The position numbers and the translations under genes were made by a program. Under the pieces are notes generated by a model. The model made no database searches, was not told where the DNA came from, and saw only the letters and a program-made list of their open reading frames with translations. DNA of 64,000 nucleotides from Stenotrophobium rhamnosiphilum (GTDB lineage: Bacteria; Pseudomonadota; Gammaproteobacteria; Nevskiales; Nevskiaceae): the NCBI RefSeq assembly GCF_003052265.1, contig NZ_QANS01000002.1, forward strand, positions 558,001 to 622,000, in the 5' to 3' direction. Shown in pieces: positions 42,516-53,291 of this stretch (position 1 is its first letter; every line of letters begins with the position of its first letter).

Positions 42516-43874
42516 ATGAAAGAGATTAAGAAAGTTCTTATCGCAAACCGCGGCGAAATCGCGCTGCGCATTCTGCGCTGCTGTCGCGAACTCAATATCA
42601 AAACCGTTGCGGTGTATTCAACGGCTGATCGCGATCTCAAACACGTGTTGCTCGCTGACGAAGCCGTTTGCATTGGCCCTGCTCCCGCAACCAAAAGCTA
42701 TCTCAATATGGCCGCGCTCATCAGCGCCGCTGAAGTGACGCAAGCTGACGCGATTCACCCTGGCTACGGCTTCTTGTCTGAGAACGCTGACTTTGCCGAG
42801 AGCGTTGAGAAATCTGGTTTCATCTTCATCGGCCCACGTCCTGAAACCATTCGCTTGATGGGTTCCAAGACCAACGCCAAAGCCGAGATGATTGCGGCTG
42901 GCGTGCCTTGCGTGCCCGGCTCTGAAGGCATCCTGCCGGAAGATGAAGCGATCTGTTTGGAAACTGCAGAACGCGTTGGCTATCCGGTGCTGATCAAAGC
43001 AGCTTCAGGTGGCGGCGGTCGCGGCATGCAGGTAGTACGTGCGAAGGAAGATTTGATCGAGAAGATCAACATCGCCCGCACTGAAGCACTCAATGCGTTT
43101 AAAGACGCATCAGTATTCCTTGAAAAATATTTGGAAACGCCGCGTCACGTGGAGTTTCAGGTGCTGTCCGACGGCGCAGGCCACGCGATTCATCTTGGCG
43201 AACGCGACTGCTCAATGCAGCGCCGCAACCAGAAGGTCGTAGAAGAGTCCCCTGCCCCCGGCATCACGCAAGAGCAGCGCGATGAAATCGGCGCGCTCTG
43301 CGTCAACGCCTGCAAACGCATTGGCTATCGCGGCGCAGGTACGTTTGAGTTCCTCTACGAGCACGGTCATTTCTACTTCATTGAAATGAACACGCGTATT
43401 CAGGTTGAACATCCGGTCACCGAAATGGTGACGGGCGTTGATCTGATCAAAGCACAAATCCGCATCGCCGCAGGCCTTGGCCTGAAGAAGCAGCAGAAGA
43501 ACATCAAGCTGCGCGGTCATGCGATTGAATGCCGCATCAACGCCGAGCATTCACGCACCTTCATCCCCTCGCCTGGCGAGATCAAGAAATATCACGCGCC
43601 CGGCGGCCCCGGCATCCGCATGGATACACATATCTATGCAGGCTACAAAGTGCCACCGCATTATGATTCGATGATCGGCAAACTCATCGCGTTTGGCTCT
43701 GATCGCAAATCAGCAATCGCTCGTATGCGCCAAGCGCTTTCAGAAATGGTTGTTGAAGGTATCAACACCAACATCCCACTCCAGCGTCGCATCATGGAAG
43801 ACGGCGTCTTCCGCGAAGGCACGCACAACATCCATTACTTGGAAGAAATGTTGGAACAGTGGGATAAAGAGTAA
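42516..43874 (+). CDS. accC: Biotin carboxylase subunit of acetyl-CoA carboxylase
   Basis: AccC carboxylates AccB-bound biotin with bicarbonate and ATP. The 452-residue protein has an N-terminal ATP-grasp-type fold start ([16 protein letters not shown]), the glycine-rich loop [15 protein letters not shown], the [21 protein letters not shown] segment and a biotin-carboxylase C-terminal domain. A strong terminator follows, closing the aroQ-accB-accC unit. Confidence 0.97.
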   Translation: MKEIKKVLIANRGEIALRILRCCRELNIKTVAVYSTADRDLKHVLLADEAVCIGPAPATKSYLNMAALISAAEVTQADAIHPGYGFLSENADFAESVEKSGFIFIGPRPETIRLMGSKTNAKAEMIAAGVPCVPGSEGILPEDEAICLETAERVGYPVLIKAASGGGGRGMQVVRAKEDLIEKINIARTEALNAFKDASVFLEKYLETPRHVEFQVLSDGAGHAIHLGERDCSMQRRNQKVVEESPAPGITQEQRDEIGALCVNACKRIGYRGAGTFEFLYEHGHFYFIEMNTRIQVEHPVTEMVTGVDLIKAQIRIAAGLGLKKQQKNIKLRGHAIECRINAEHSRTFIPSPGEIKKYHAPGGPGIRMDTHIYAGYKVPPHYDSMIGKLIAFGSDRKSAIARMRQALSEMVVEGINTNIPLQRRIMEDGVFREGTHNIHYLEEMLEQWDKE

Positions 43875-43889
43875 GAATTTCTTCATTTT

Positions 43890-43915
43890 AAAAAGCCCGC
43901 GAAAGCGGGCTTTTT
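43890..43915 (+). terminator. Intrinsic terminator
   Basis: AAAAGCCCGC-GAAA-GCGGGCTTTTT, a GNRA-type loop with a T-run, 16 bases after accC. Confidence 0.95.
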
Positions 43916-44013
43916 GATGCGCCCAGCCAAGCGCCATGAAGTGTTTTATCCAATGCGGCGCGTTCAATTCCGCGCCTAAGCTCTCTGACACAACAACGTC
44001 AGGGAGGCATTCA

Positions 44014-44622
44014 ATGAAGATCGAAGAGATTATTTCGAGCGTACAGAAGAAACTCAGCGTGCAGGTGGATGGACGTGCTGGCACTGAAACTTGGGAAGCG
44101 ATTTACGCGCACATCGTCAAACCCAAGATTGGTGGCGTAAAACCAGCAGAGGCGATTGGGCCTGTCGATGCCCGCAGTGAAAAGTGCATCGCGACTTTAC
44201 TGCCGCAGGTACAACCCATCGCTCGCGCACTCGTACAGAAAGCAGCGCAGAACGGCATTCAGATCAAGATCATCAGCGGCCTGAGAACTTATGCGGAGCA
44301 GAATGAGCTTTACGCGCAAGGCCGCACCAAGCCCGGCTCAAAAGTCACCAATGCACGTGGCGGTTATTCCAACCATAACTTTGGCATCGCGTTTGATGTC
44401 GGTGTTTTTGAAGGAACGAAGTATCTCGGCGAGTCGGTGAAGTACAAAGCCGTGGGCGCACTCGGAATGGATCTCGGACTCGAATGGGGCGGTAGCTGGA
44501 AAAGTATTGTTGATCAGCCACATTTCCAGCTGCGTCCGGAATGGGCTTCCGATCTGAGCGAGAAAGATATGCTGGCGGAACTTCGCACACGCACGGACGA
44601 CGGCAAGCCTGTCTACGCTTGA
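44014..44622 (+). CDS. M15-family endolysin-like peptidase
   Basis: The 202-residue protein has a short N-terminal segment resembling a peptidoglycan-binding motif (VQKKLSVQVDGRAGTETWEAIY, residues 9-30) and an M15C-type zinc peptidase domain. Ligands lie in GYSNHNFGIAFDVG (His and Asp) and DQPHFQL (His). Such enzymes cleave the peptide stem of peptidoglycan and many are phage endolysins. There is no signal peptide, holin or spanin gene nearby. AGGGAGG precedes ATG 44014. The gene has its own terminator. Confidence 0.85.
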   Translation: MKIEEIISSVQKKLSVQVDGRAGTETWEAIYAHIVKPKIGGVKPAEAIGPVDARSEKCIATLLPQVQPIARALVQKAAQNGIQIKIISGLRTYAEQNELYAQGRTKPGSKVTNARGGYSNHNFGIAFDVGVFEGTKYLGESVKYKAVGALGMDLGLEWGGSWKSIVDQPHFQLRPEWASDLSEKDMLAELRTRTDDGKPVYA

Positions 44623-44637
44623 TGCCTTTCTTCATCC

Positions 44638-44667
44638 ATAAAAAAGGCGCCGTTGGCGCCTTTTTTA
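44638..44667. terminator. Bidirectional intrinsic terminator
   Basis: AAAAAAGGCGCC-GTT-GGCGCCTTTTTT between the M15 peptidase gene and the convergent der gene. Confidence 0.93.
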
Positions 44668-44668
44668 T

Positions 44669-46075
44669 TTATTTGTATCGCTTCTTCGTTCGAGCCATCA
44701 AGCGTTGTTTCTTCTTGACCTGACGCGGCGTGAGTTCGTTCTTCTTATCTTTGAACGGGTTGTCGCCAGTCTTGAACACCAGCGCCAGAGGCACACCTTT
44801 GAGCTTAAAGATCGCGCGGAATTGGTTGGCGAGGTAGCGCTTGTAATGCGTTGCCAACTTATCGGTCTGGTTGCCGTGCACCACGATCACTGGCGGATTG
44901 TTGCCGCCTTGGTGGGCATAACGCAGTTTGATGCGGCGGCCCATAACCGCTGGCGGTGGATTGCTCTCCACTGCCTGCTCCAACGCGCGGGTTAGTTCCG
45001 GCGTTTTCATTTCGCGCATGGTGGCGGCGTAGCAGTCCTGCACGTCTTTCATCAGCTTTGGCAGGCCCGTGCCGGCTTTAGCGGAGATGTAGTGCAGCGG
45101 CGCGTATTCAAGGAATGGCAGCTTAAGCGTGACGTGATAAGTCGCTTTTTCGCGATCCGCCTTATCCAAACCATCCCACTTGTTAACGGCAAGAATCAGT
45201 GCGCGGCCACGATGGGCAACGAGACCCATCAAGCGTGCGTCTTGCTCGCCGATGTCGGCCTGCGCATCGACCACAGCGATAACGACATGCGCACGCTCAA
45301 TCGCTTGCAGCGTTTTGACGATGGAGAATTTCTCGATCACTTCGGTGACGCGCGCACGGCGGCGAATACCGGCGGTGTCGATCAAGGTGTGCTTGCGGCC
45401 TGCGTAATCAAACTTCACCGCGATGCTGTCACGCGTGGTGCCAGGCTGATCGGCAGCGACGACGCGCTCTTCACCCAGCAGCTTGTTAATCAGCGTGGAC
45501 TTGCCGACGTTAGGACGACCAATGATGGCAACACGAATAGTGTCGTCATCGTCCGCCTCAGGCGGCGGCGTCTCAGGAAAATCCTTGAGGATCTCGCGCA
45601 GCAGAACAGGAAGACCGTCGCCCTTCTCTGCCGAGATCGGTGTGGCTTCGCCATAGCCGAGCGTGAAGAAGTCGGCAGTGGCCTGGTTCTTGGTCTGTCC
45701 TTCAGCCTTGTTGACGACCAGCGTCACCGGCTTTTTGAACTTGCGCAGATGGCGCGCAATCGATTCATCCGCGCCCAAACGACCCTTGTGCGCATCGACG
45801 AGGAACAGGATGTGATCAGCTTCTTCCAAAGCGATCTGCGCCTGCTCTTCAGCGAGCGCAGCCAGCGCGTCACCGGAGTCCGGCATCAAGCCGCCGGTAT
45901 CAACGACGATAAAGTGCTTTTCTTCGAACTCTGCGTAACCGTACTGACGGTCGCGGGTTAGTCCCGGCAGGTCGGCAACAAGCGCATCGCGCGTGCCGGT
46001 AAGCCGGTTAAATAGCGTGGATTTGCCGACGTTGGGACGTCCGACAAGGGCAATAATTGGAAACTGGTCATTCAT
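44669..46075 (-). CDS. der: Ribosome biogenesis GTPase Der (EngA)
   Basis: Der is an essential GTPase that assists 50S subunit assembly. The 468-residue protein has two tandem GTPase domains, each with GRPNVGKST (near residues 10 and 192), then a C-terminal KH-like domain ending in a basic tail (RQVKKKQRLMARTKKRYK). I chose ATG 46075 (MNDQFPIIALVGRPNVGKS), matching family N-termini; the 51-residue upstream extension crosses a terminator. It lies downstream of bamB, as in other proteobacteria. Confidence 0.97.
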   Translation of the reverse strand: MNDQFPIIALVGRPNVGKSTLFNRLTGTRDALVADLPGLTRDRQYGYAEFEEKHFIVVDTGGLMPDSGDALAALAEEQAQIALEEADHILFLVDAHKGRLGADESIARHLRKFKKPVTLVVNKAEGQTKNQATADFFTLGYGEATPISAEKGDGLPVLLREILKDFPETPPPEADDDDTIRVAIIGRPNVGKSTLINKLLGEERVVAADQPGTTRDSIAVKFDYAGRKHTLIDTAGIRRRARVTEVIEKFSIVKTLQAIERAHVVIAVVDAQADIGEQDARLMGLVAHRGRALILAVNKWDGLDKADREKATYHVTLKLPFLEYAPLHYISAKAGTGLPKLMKDVQDCYAATMREMKTPELTRALEQAVESNPPPAVMGRRIKLRYAHQGGNNPPVIVVHGNQTDKLATHYKRYLANQFRAIFKLKGVPLALVFKTGDNPFKDKKNELTPRQVKKKQRLMARTKKRYK

Positions 46076-46132
46076 TAGGCGCGAATTGTCGGTTAAGACT
46101 GCGGTAAGCGCAAAGAACTCGCGCAAACAAAG

Positions 46133-46164
46133 AGGCGAGGCATCCCTTGCCGGGTGCCTCGCCT
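46133..46164 (-). terminator. Hairpin between bamB and der
   Basis: AGGCGAGGCA (46133-46142) pairs with TGCCTCGCCT (46155-46164), around a 12-base loop. On the minus strand the stem is followed by CTTTGTTT, a weak T-tract, so bamB transcripts may end here or continue in part into der. Confidence 0.65.
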
Positions 46165-46193
46165 TCGGTGCAAAAACTGCTCTGAAACGGTAC

Positions 46194-47342
46194 TTACTTG
46201 GCGCTGACCGCCGTAATTTTGCCGCCATTGTTCATGACATAAAGCAGCTTGTCGGTGGCAACCATCGCGGCGCGGATCGGGTCACTGCCGGCGCGTGAAC
46301 GGCCAACAATGGTGCCGTCCTTAGGATTGAGCCAGTGCAGATAGCCTTCGTAATCACCGACTACGACGTAACCTGCAAAGGCGGCCGGAGGTGAAAGCTT
46401 GCGATACAGCAGGCCTTCTTGTTTCCAAGCGGCGGCGCCGGTGCGAGCATCCAAGCCCCAAACCACGCCACTCTCATCAGTCACAACAACCAAATCGCCG
46501 GTCACAACCATGCCGCTGTAGCTCTTAACCGTACGGCGCCACAGCACCTGTCCGGTATCGGCATCTACGCAAACAAATTCACCGCTAAAGCTGACTGCAA
46601 AGATTTCCGAGCCGCTGGCCAACAAGCCTGCGTCGATATCGGTAAGACGTTCCAACTCGGTACGGCCGGTTGGCACAGCAATGGCCTGTTCCCAAACTGG
46701 CTGGCCGTCGGTCAAACGCAGCGCAGCCAAACGACCATTGTCGAGGCCGATATACACGCGGCCGTCCAACACCAGCGGTGCGGACAAGCCACGCAGCGTC
46801 AGATTCGGGACGCTGTGATCAGACACCCATTTGCGTTCGCCATTGTCGACCGAGAGGCCTGACAGTCGGCCGTCAACCGTGCGCGTCACCAGCATGTCGC
46901 CATCACCAGACGGCGCTGCCAGCACTTCGCTGGAGGCCTTAACGCGCCACAGCTCGGCACCATCAGCACGCTTAAGTGCGATGACTTCGCCATCCAGCGT
47001 GCCGACCAGCACCGCATTGCCGGAAACGCCTGGGCCTGAGATCACACGACTTTTGGTCTTGACGCGCCAGATGCGATTGCCGTTCGCCGGATTGAATGCG
47101 AAGACTTCGCCGTCAGCATCCGCAGCAAACAGCGCGTCGTCTTCCAGCTTGAGCTGCAGGCCAGAGTACATATTGTTGCTGCCACCGCCGACAGAACTGG
47201 TCCAAGCCTTATCCGTCTTAACGGTAGGGCTGGCGATGGACTGAAGCTCTTTCGGCTTGCGCAGATTCTTGTCGGAACAGGCCGTCAGCGTCAGCGCCGC
47301 AAGTGCCACTACGGCAATTGGTGCGACGCGGCTTAGCTTCAC
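46194..47342 (-). CDS. bamB: Outer-membrane assembly lipoprotein BamB
   Basis: BamB is a lipoprotein of the BAM complex that folds outer-membrane proteins. The 382-residue product has a lipoprotein signal (ALTLTACSDKN, Cys about 22) and an eight-bladed PQQ-like beta-propeller with repeated AxxGxVxALxxxDG motifs. It overlaps yfgM by 4 bases (ATGA), so the two are translationally coupled. Confidence 0.95.
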   Translation of the reverse strand: MKLSRVAPIAVVALAALTLTACSDKNLRKPKELQSIASPTVKTDKAWTSSVGGGSNNMYSGLQLKLEDDALFAADADGEVFAFNPANGNRIWRVKTKSRVISGPGVSGNAVLVGTLDGEVIALKRADGAELWRVKASSEVLAAPSGDGDMLVTRTVDGRLSGLSVDNGERKWVSDHSVPNLTLRGLSAPLVLDGRVYIGLDNGRLAALRLTDGQPVWEQAIAVPTGRTELERLTDIDAGLLASGSEIFAVSFSGEFVCVDADTGQVLWRRTVKSYSGMVVTGDLVVVTDESGVVWGLDARTGAAAWKQEGLLYRKLSPPAAFAGYVVVGDYEGYLHWLNPKDGTIVGRSRAGSDPIRAAMVATDKLLYVMNNGGKITAVSAK

Positions 47343-47974
47343 GAAGCCACCACGTCAGCGAGTTCGTCCAATTTGCGCTGTAGCTCGCCAGTGTTCGCAC
47401 TTGCGTCGCTGGCCTTCACTGCAGCCTCGTAGGCAGCGCGTGCGGCTGCGCGATCACCTGCTGACAATTTGATGTCGCCACGCAGTTCGCTGAACAGCGC
47501 GGTATAAGCGCCGTGTTCGCCTTCAGTCAGCTTGAGCGCATCTTCGGTTTTCTTCTGCTGCCAGAGCACGCGAGCCAGACGCAGCGTGGCGAGGTCACGC
47601 AGACCGTCGTCCTTGCTGTTGTCTGCAACCCACTGCAGACGCTTGGCGGCGTCGTCCAGCTTGCCCTGCTCAACGCCCTGCTGCGCCAAGCGCAAAGCAG
47701 CGCCGGTGGCATATGGGGTTTTGGCAAAGTCTGCGATCAGCTTGTCGCCGAGAGCGACGGCTTCATCAGACTTCTTTGCGGTAACCGCAGCCTTGAGGTC
47801 TTCATAAATCTGCGAAGCATGCTCAGCATGCGAGATCTGGTAGCGGCGGTAGCCTTCATAGCCACCGATGGCACCGATGCCAATGACCAAACCCGCGGTC
47901 AAGGACTTCCAGTTCTCCTTCCACCAGCGTTTGATGTTTTCGACTTCTGCTTCGTCTTCGTAATGGCTTGCCAC
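47339..47974 (-). CDS. yfgM: YfgM-family membrane-anchored TPR protein
   Basis: YfgM is an ancillary SecYEG/PpiD-associated factor in periplasmic protein traffic. The 211-residue protein has a cytoplasmic N-terminal segment (EDEAEVENIKRWWKENWKS), one membrane helix (about 25-42), and a periplasmic TPR-like helical domain. The length and position between hisS and bamB are typical. Confidence 0.92.
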   Translation of the reverse strand: MASHYEDEAEVENIKRWWKENWKSLTAGLVIGIGAIGGYEGYRRYQISHAEHASQIYEDLKAAVTAKKSDEAVALGDKLIADFAKTPYATGAALRLAQQGVEQGKLDDAAKRLQWVADNSKDDGLRDLATLRLARVLWQQKKTEDALKLTEGEHGAYTALFSELRGDIKLSAGDRAAARAAYEAAVKASDASANTGELQRKLDELADVVAS

Positions 47975-47998
47975 GTTCAGTCTCTAGTTATATTGGCT

Positions 47999-49273
47999 TC
48001 AGAGTCCCAACAGACCTGCAAGAGTGCCGGACAGTTCCGACCAATTGCAGTTGATCTGCTGAGCATCGTTGCGCAGTGATTTTACTTGAATGCTTTGTTT
48101 AGCGGCCTCTTCGCCGCCCAGAATCAGGGCCACGCTGGCGCCGGAACGATCCGCACGCTTGAGCTGGGCCTGCAATTTACCACCGCCAGCGTGCAACACA
48201 ATGCGCAGATTGGGCAGTTGATCACGTAGCTGCTCGGCCAGCTTGCGGGCTGCGCGCTCACCATCTTCGCCCAGCGTACAGAAATAGACGTGGGCAGCAG
48301 CGGTCGGCAGGTCAGCGCCCTGCGCCTTGAGCAACAGGATCAGGCGCTCAACACCGCTGGCAAAGCCCACAGCCGGGGTCGATGAACCGCCGAGCTGTTC
48401 GACCAGGCCGTCATAGCGGCCACCGGCGCAAACCGTGCCCTGCGAACCTAGCTGCTGGGTCGTCCATTCGAAAACGTCGCGGGTGTAGTAGTCGAGGCCG
48501 CGAACCAAGCGGTCGTTGACCACGAACGGAATTCCGATATCCGACAGGCCTTGCTGCAAACCGTCGAAGTGCGCACGCGAACCATCATCCAAGTGCTGCA
48601 GGATGCTGGGTGCGTCTTTAACGATTTCACGCGTCGTTGGCACTTTGGAATCCAGCACGCGCAGCGGATTGCTCAGCATGCGGCGCTTGGAATCAGCATC
48701 AAGGCTGGCTTCATGCTTCTGCAAGAACTCGACCAATGCTGCGCGATACGCGGCGCGGCTCTCGCTGCTGCCGAGTGAATTGATTTCGAGGGTCAGATCT
48801 TTAAGGCCGAGACGACGGAACAATCGTGCCGACAGCGCAATGATTTCGACGTCGACATCAGGCCCGGCGATGCCGTAAGCCTCAACGCCGAGCTGATAAA
48901 ACTGGCGATAGCGACCTGCTTGAGGACGCTCGTGACGGAACATCGGGCCCGCGTACCAGAGGCGCTGCTGCTGGTTGTGCAACAAGCCGTGTTCAAGACC
49001 TGCGCGGACGCAGCTGGCCGTGCCTTCCGGACGCAGCGTCAGGCTCTGCCCTTCGCGATCATCGAAGGTGAACATTTCTTTTTCGACAACGTCGGTGGCT
49101 TCGCCAATCGAGCGTTTGAAAAGTTCGGTGTGCTCCAGCAACGGCATTTTGATTTCGCCGTAGCCATAGGCTGCGAAAACTTCTGCGGCTGTGTTGTGCA
49201 GGTATTGCCAGATGGCGTTGTCGGCGGGCAATACATCATTGAAGCCGCGGACCGATTGAAACAGATTAGCCAT
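47999..49273 (-). CDS. hisS: Histidyl-tRNA synthetase
   Basis: HisS charges tRNA-His. The 424-residue class II synthetase has motif 2 ([23 protein letters not shown]), the histidine-specific loop [15 protein letters not shown], motif 3 ([13 protein letters not shown]) and an anticodon-binding domain. Its start overlaps the ispG stop by 8 bases. Conserved order ispG-hisS-yfgM-bamB-der. Confidence 0.97.
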   Translation of the reverse strand: MANLFQSVRGFNDVLPADNAIWQYLHNTAAEVFAAYGYGEIKMPLLEHTELFKRSIGEATDVVEKEMFTFDDREGQSLTLRPEGTASCVRAGLEHGLLHNQQQRLWYAGPMFRHERPQAGRYRQFYQLGVEAYGIAGPDVDVEIIALSARLFRRLGLKDLTLEINSLGSSESRAAYRAALVEFLQKHEASLDADSKRRMLSNPLRVLDSKVPTTREIVKDAPSILQHLDDGSRAHFDGLQQGLSDIGIPFVVNDRLVRGLDYYTRDVFEWTTQQLGSQGTVCAGGRYDGLVEQLGGSSTPAVGFASGVERLILLLKAQGADLPTAAAHVYFCTLGEDGERAARKLAEQLRDQLPNLRIVLHAGGGKLQAQLKRADRSGASVALILGGEEAAKQSIQVKSLRNDAQQINCNWSELSGTLAGLLGL

Positions 49274-50384
49274 TCGCGGCTTCCTTGGCGGCTTTACGGG
49301 CCGCGAGTTTTTCGCGCACTAGCGCTTCAAGTCGATCGACCAAGTCTTCGTTCTTGAATTTATGTTGGATGCTGCCGTCGACGTAGATCGAGTTCGGGCG
49401 ACCACCGGCCACGCCAATCGCAGCTTCGCGTGCTTCGCCTGGGCCGTTGACGACGCAGCCGATCACAGCGAGATCCAGCGGTTCATCAATTTCTTCAAAA
49501 CGGCTTTCGAGTTCTGCAACGACTTTGACCACATCGAAGTTCTGACGTGAGCAGCTTGGGCACGCCACGAGATTGATGCCGCGATTGCGGATGTGCAGTG
49601 ATTTGAGAATGTCCCAACCCACTTTCACTTCTTCAATCGGATCAGCCGCGAGTGAAATGCGGACCGTGTCGCCGATGCCATCAGCGAGCAACATGCCAAG
49701 GCCAATTGATGATTTCACTGCGCCAGAACGCAAACCACCCGCTTCGGTGATGCCGAGATGCAGCGGCTGATCAATCAACTTGGCGAGCTTGCGATAAGCC
49801 TCAACCGTCATGAAGATTTCGCTGGCCTTCAGCGAGACTTTGAAATCTTCGAAGTTGTGACGCTTTAGAATTTCGATATGGCGCAGCGCTGATTCCACCA
49901 ACGCATCAGAATTCGGCTCGCCGTATTTTTCTTGCAGATCGGCTTCAAGCGAACCAGCGTTGACGCCGATGCGAATTGGAATGCCGTGATCACGTGCGCA
50001 AGCAACAACTTCGCTAACTTTTTTGTCGTTACCGATATTGCCCGGATTAATACGCAGGCAATCTGCACCTTGCTTGGCGGCTTCAAGACCAACACGGTAG
50101 TTGAAGTGAATGTCGGCAACGAGTGGAACGTAGCCCACTTCTTTTTTGATCAGACCAAACGCACGCGCCGCATCCATCGTCGGCACAGACACGCGGACAA
50201 TATCGGCGCCCGCTTTAACTGCTGCACGAATCTGCGCGACGGTAGCCGCAACATCTTCGGTGTCAGTGTTGGTCATGGTCTGAATCGCGATCGGTGCATC
50301 ACCGCCAACCGCAACGCGGCCGACGCGAATCTGGCGTGACTTACGCCGTTCGATCTTGTGGTGACTCTGCATCGCCATGGTCAA
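49266..50384 (-). CDS. ispG: 4-hydroxy-3-methylbut-2-enyl diphosphate synthase
   Basis: IspG catalyses the penultimate step of the MEP isoprenoid pathway with a [4Fe-4S] cluster. The 372-residue protein has an N-terminal TIM-barrel ([25 protein letters not shown]) and C-terminal cluster cysteines in [12 protein letters not shown] and [12 protein letters not shown]. The length matches the single-domain bacterial form. Alternative ATG codons lie at residues 3 and 5. Confidence 0.97.
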   Translation of the reverse strand: MTMAMQSHHKIERRKSRQIRVGRVAVGGDAPIAIQTMTNTDTEDVAATVAQIRAAVKAGADIVRVSVPTMDAARAFGLIKKEVGYVPLVADIHFNYRVGLEAAKQGADCLRINPGNIGNDKKVSEVVACARDHGIPIRIGVNAGSLEADLQEKYGEPNSDALVESALRHIEILKRHNFEDFKVSLKASEIFMTVEAYRKLAKLIDQPLHLGITEAGGLRSGAVKSSIGLGMLLADGIGDTVRISLAADPIEEVKVGWDILKSLHIRNRGINLVACPSCSRQNFDVVKVVAELESRFEEIDEPLDLAVIGCVVNGPGEAREAAIGVAGGRPNSIYVDGSIQHKFKNEDLVDRLEALVREKLAARKAAKEAANG

Positions 50385-50433
50385 TACACCTGTAGCCGCA
50401 AACCGCCGGCACTTCTAAATATTTTTTACAGAC

Positions 50434-51438
50434 TCAGGGCGTGTTGGCGCCAGCCGAGAAGCGCGCCGTGTTGTTCTGAGCCGTGTACTTGGCCAGATCA
50501 ATCAGCTTGCCGTTGAAATCAACGCTAACGCCAGGCGCATTGCCAAGGAAAACCGAGAATGGCGCATGGCCAGTCCAGCTCTGCTTTTCGCCAGCACGAA
50601 CCAAACCGTTCACCAAAGTCTTGCCGGTTGCGTCTTCAACGCGCGCCCAAGAGGTGATGTTGAAACGCAGCGTCAGTGTGCCGGTGGTCATTGGACCCGT
50701 CGCAGCTGGAAGACCAGCAAGCGGCTTGGTCGTCGGCACCACAACGGTGGACACGCCCGTCGCAGCAGGTGCGAGCGGTGCTGCCACGACTGGAGCGATA
50801 GCTGGGGACTGCGTTGTTGCAGGCACGTCTGTTGCGCTTGTTGCTGGCACTGCAGATGGAGTCGCACCCGCCGCATCAGGCGTCGCAGCGGGATCTGTCG
50901 CCAAGGTCGTGACGTCTACAGGCACGGCTGCGGTCTTGTTCTCCACTGGCGTTTCAACGGCAGCAGGAAGTTCGGGAATCTGCGTCACTTCGCCGCGTGC
51001 AAACCAAATGATCGAGAGCACCACCACGCCAATGCCTGCGGCTGCAGACGCCAGCGCGAGTGGCAGACGGCTTCCCGATCCAAGTTCACTACCCGAAGCC
51101 AAACGCAGTTTGGCGGGCGCTTCTGGTGCACGTGGAGCAACCATCGCCTGATACGCATCAACCAAATCGCTCTCGGCAATGCCGAGAACCTTGGCGCACT
51201 TGCGGTAGTAGCCGCGAACGTAAACCGGCTCCATCAACACCTTGAAGTCGTCACGCTCTAGCGCATCCAAAGTGCCACGCGCCAACTTGATCATTGCCGA
51301 GAGCTCTTCGGTCGTCATGCGTGCGCGCTCGCGTGCGCGACGAATCAACTGACCGGGAGTAGCACGGCTAGATTCTGGGCTGGGAGAAGTCGGCGCGGTT
51401 TCCACGCCCTGCTGTTCTTGGGTCAATTCAGGAGTCAT
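50434..51438 (-). CDS. rodZ: Cell-shape protein RodZ
   Basis: RodZ links MreB to the elongation machinery. The 334-residue protein has a Cro/C1-type helix-turn-helix (about 28-95, GQLIRRARERARMTTEELSAMIKL), one membrane helix (about 128-146), a long Ala/Pro/Thr periplasmic linker (about 160-245), and a C-terminal DUF4115 beta-domain (FNITSWARVEDATGKTLV). It overlaps pilW by 4 bases. Confidence 0.93.
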   Translation of the reverse strand: MTPELTQEQQGVETAPTSPSPESSRATPGQLIRRARERARMTTEELSAMIKLARGTLDALERDDFKVLMEPVYVRGYYRKCAKVLGIAESDLVDAYQAMVAPRAPEAPAKLRLASGSELGSGSRLPLALASAAAGIGVVVLSIIWFARGEVTQIPELPAAVETPVENKTAAVPVDVTTLATDPAATPDAAGATPSAVPATSATDVPATTQSPAIAPVVAAPLAPAATGVSTVVVPTTKPLAGLPAATGPMTTGTLTLRFNITSWARVEDATGKTLVNGLVRAGEKQSWTGHAPFSVFLGNAPGVSVDFNGKLIDLAKYTAQNNTARFSAGANTP

Positions 51439-52184
51439 TGTTTATTAGGCTTGAGGTTTGCTGCTTGTTCCGATTCCGGGAACTCGCGTTTAAGACGGGA
51501 TTCGTAATCTTGCGCAGTACTAATATCGCCGAGCTGGCGTTCATTCAACGATGCAATCCAAAGAACTTCAGGTGTTGCTTGTCCAGTCGCCAGATAACGC
51601 TGCAGGAATGCTCGGCAGCGTAGGTAGTCTTTCTTTTCGTAGGTCAGCGTTGCCATCTGACCAAGTGCGTCGCGGAACTGCGGTTTGACCTGCAAAGCTT
51701 CGCGGAAATATCTTTCGGCGGCTTCAAGATCTGGCTTGCGACGGACGCAAACGCCAGCGTTAGTCCATGCCACTTCAGGCGTCGTGTAGTTCTTGCTCGC
51801 TACCGCTTGTACGAAATAGCGCAGCGCTTCTGATTCTTTTCCATTGGCGCACAAAAACACGCCAAAGTTGTTGCGCAAGTTGCCGTCGTTATCATCCAAA
51901 GCAATTGCCTTGCGATAGTTTTTCTCGGCCGCCTCTTTCATGCCCTTAGCGCCATAAACGTAAGCGAGGGTGGAATAAGCTTGAGCCAGATCAGGGTCCT
52001 GCTTGATCGCACGCTTTAGCTTTTCAATCGCAACATCAAACTCATTTTTGCGCGCGTAGTCAGCGCCCAATTGCAGATTGATACGTGCCGCATCTTTAGC
52101 GCTGACGCCCTTCGGCAAATCGGCATCGCTGGCACAGGCCGCGAGCAAAGTCACTAACAGCAACGCAACAAAACGAATCTTCAC
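51435..52184 (-). CDS. pilW: Type IV pilus biogenesis/stability lipoprotein PilW (PilF)
   Basis: PilW/PilF is the outer-membrane lipoprotein that helps multimerise the PilQ secretin. The 249-residue protein starts at GTG 52184, overlapping the rlmN stop (GTGA), and has a lipobox (LLAACASD, Cys about 17) and six or so TPR repeats ([29 protein letters not shown] and similar). The upstream in-frame ATG would place 24 extra residues in rlmN and remove the signal from the N-terminus. Confidence 0.92.
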   Translation of the reverse strand: MKIRFVALLLVTLLAACASDADLPKGVSAKDAARINLQLGADYARKNEFDVAIEKLKRAIKQDPDLAQAYSTLAYVYGAKGMKEAAEKNYRKAIALDDNDGNLRNNFGVFLCANGKESEALRYFVQAVASKNYTTPEVAWTNAGVCVRRKPDLEAAERYFREALQVKPQFRDALGQMATLTYEKKDYLRCRAFLQRYLATGQATPEVLWIASLNERQLGDISTAQDYESRLKREFPESEQAANLKPNKQ

Positions 52185-53287
52185 TGCGTCACCACTGGAA
52201 TACCGCTGAGTCGATTCTTTTGGCGTGATTGGACTTTGCCAACGAGCTGTCCACATGCGGCATCGATATCGTCACCGCGCGTTTTGCGCGTCGTGGTGAC
52301 AATTTTCTTTTCGCGAAGAATGTCGGAGAACCGTTTAATCGCTTCAGGCTTGGAGCGTTTATAGCCGGCTTCTGGGAATGGATTAAACGGAATCAAATTT
52401 ACTTTTGCTGCCATGCCTGCAAGCAACTTGGCGAGCTGACGCGCGTGCTCTGGGTGATCGTTCACACCATCGAGCATCACGTATTCAAAAACGATATGCG
52501 TCTTGCGGTCTTTGCCTTCGAGATAACGACGGCAAGCATCCATCAATTCTGCAATCGGATATTTCTTGTTGATCGGCACCAGCTTGTCGCGCAGTTCGTC
52601 GTTCGGCGCGTGCAGCGATACAGCGAGTGCGGTATCGCAATCCGCACGCAGACGATCGATGTACGGCACCAAGCCTGAAGTGCTGACGGTGACGCGACGC
52701 TTGGATAAACCAAAACCAAAGTCGTCCAACATGATGTGAATGGCTGGCAATACCGCAGCGGTATTCGCCAACGGTTCGCCCATGCCCATGAACACAACGT
52801 TGGAGATCACGCGCTCGTTCTGGAAATCACCGCCGAGTGTTTTGGCAGCAAACCAAACCTGCGCGACGATTTCCGCCGTGGTCATATTGCGATTGAGTCC
52901 CTGCTGGGCGGTGGAGCAAAACGAGCAGTCCATCGCGCAACCGACCTGCGAGCTGATACACAGCGTGCCGCGGTCGTCTTCTGGGATAAATACAGTTTCG
53001 ATGGCGTTACCGCCGTCGAGGCGCAGCACCCATTTGCGGGTACCATCCTGGGAAACTTGTTCAGCCACCAACTCTGGATGTTTGATGACGAAGCGTTCTT
53101 TCATCTTCGTACGCAGATCTTTGCTGATGTTGGTCATCAGGTCGAAATCGTCAGCGGTGCGGCGGTAAATCCACTGCATAATCTGATCGGCACGAAAGGG
53201 CTTTTCACCCATCTCCGCAAAACACGCGCGCAGCTGTTCTCGGTCGAGACCGAAAAGATTCTGCGGCGTGTTTGCAGATTGCGTCAT
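52181..53287 (-). CDS. rlmN: 23S rRNA/tRNA (adenine-C2) methyltransferase RlmN
   Basis: RlmN methylates A2503 of 23S rRNA and A37 of some tRNAs by radical SAM chemistry. The 368-residue protein has the cluster-binding Cys-x3-Cys-x2-Cys motif ([14 protein letters not shown]), [10 protein letters not shown], and a C-terminal Cys in DIDAACGQL that forms the protein-RNA intermediate. It sits 4 bases downstream of ndk. Confidence 0.97.
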   Translation of the reverse strand: MTQSANTPQNLFGLDREQLRACFAEMGEKPFRADQIMQWIYRRTADDFDLMTNISKDLRTKMKERFVIKHPELVAEQVSQDGTRKWVLRLDGGNAIETVFIPEDDRGTLCISSQVGCAMDCSFCSTAQQGLNRNMTTAEIVAQVWFAAKTLGGDFQNERVISNVVFMGMGEPLANTAAVLPAIHIMLDDFGFGLSKRRVTVSTSGLVPYIDRLRADCDTALAVSLHAPNDELRDKLVPINKKYPIAELMDACRRYLEGKDRKTHIVFEYVMLDGVNDHPEHARQLAKLLAGMAAKVNLIPFNPFPEAGYKRSKPEAIKRFSDILREKKIVTTTRKTRGDDIDAACGQLVGKVQSRQKNRLSGIPVVTQ

Positions 53288-53291
53288 TCGC

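Noticed and set aside
45092..45961. 289-residue plus-strand frame inside der
   Set aside because: It is antisense to both Der GTPase domains and shows no family features.
50483..51261. Long plus-strand frames inside rodZ
   Set aside because: They arise from the Ala/Pro/Thr-rich linker codons of RodZ read on the other strand.
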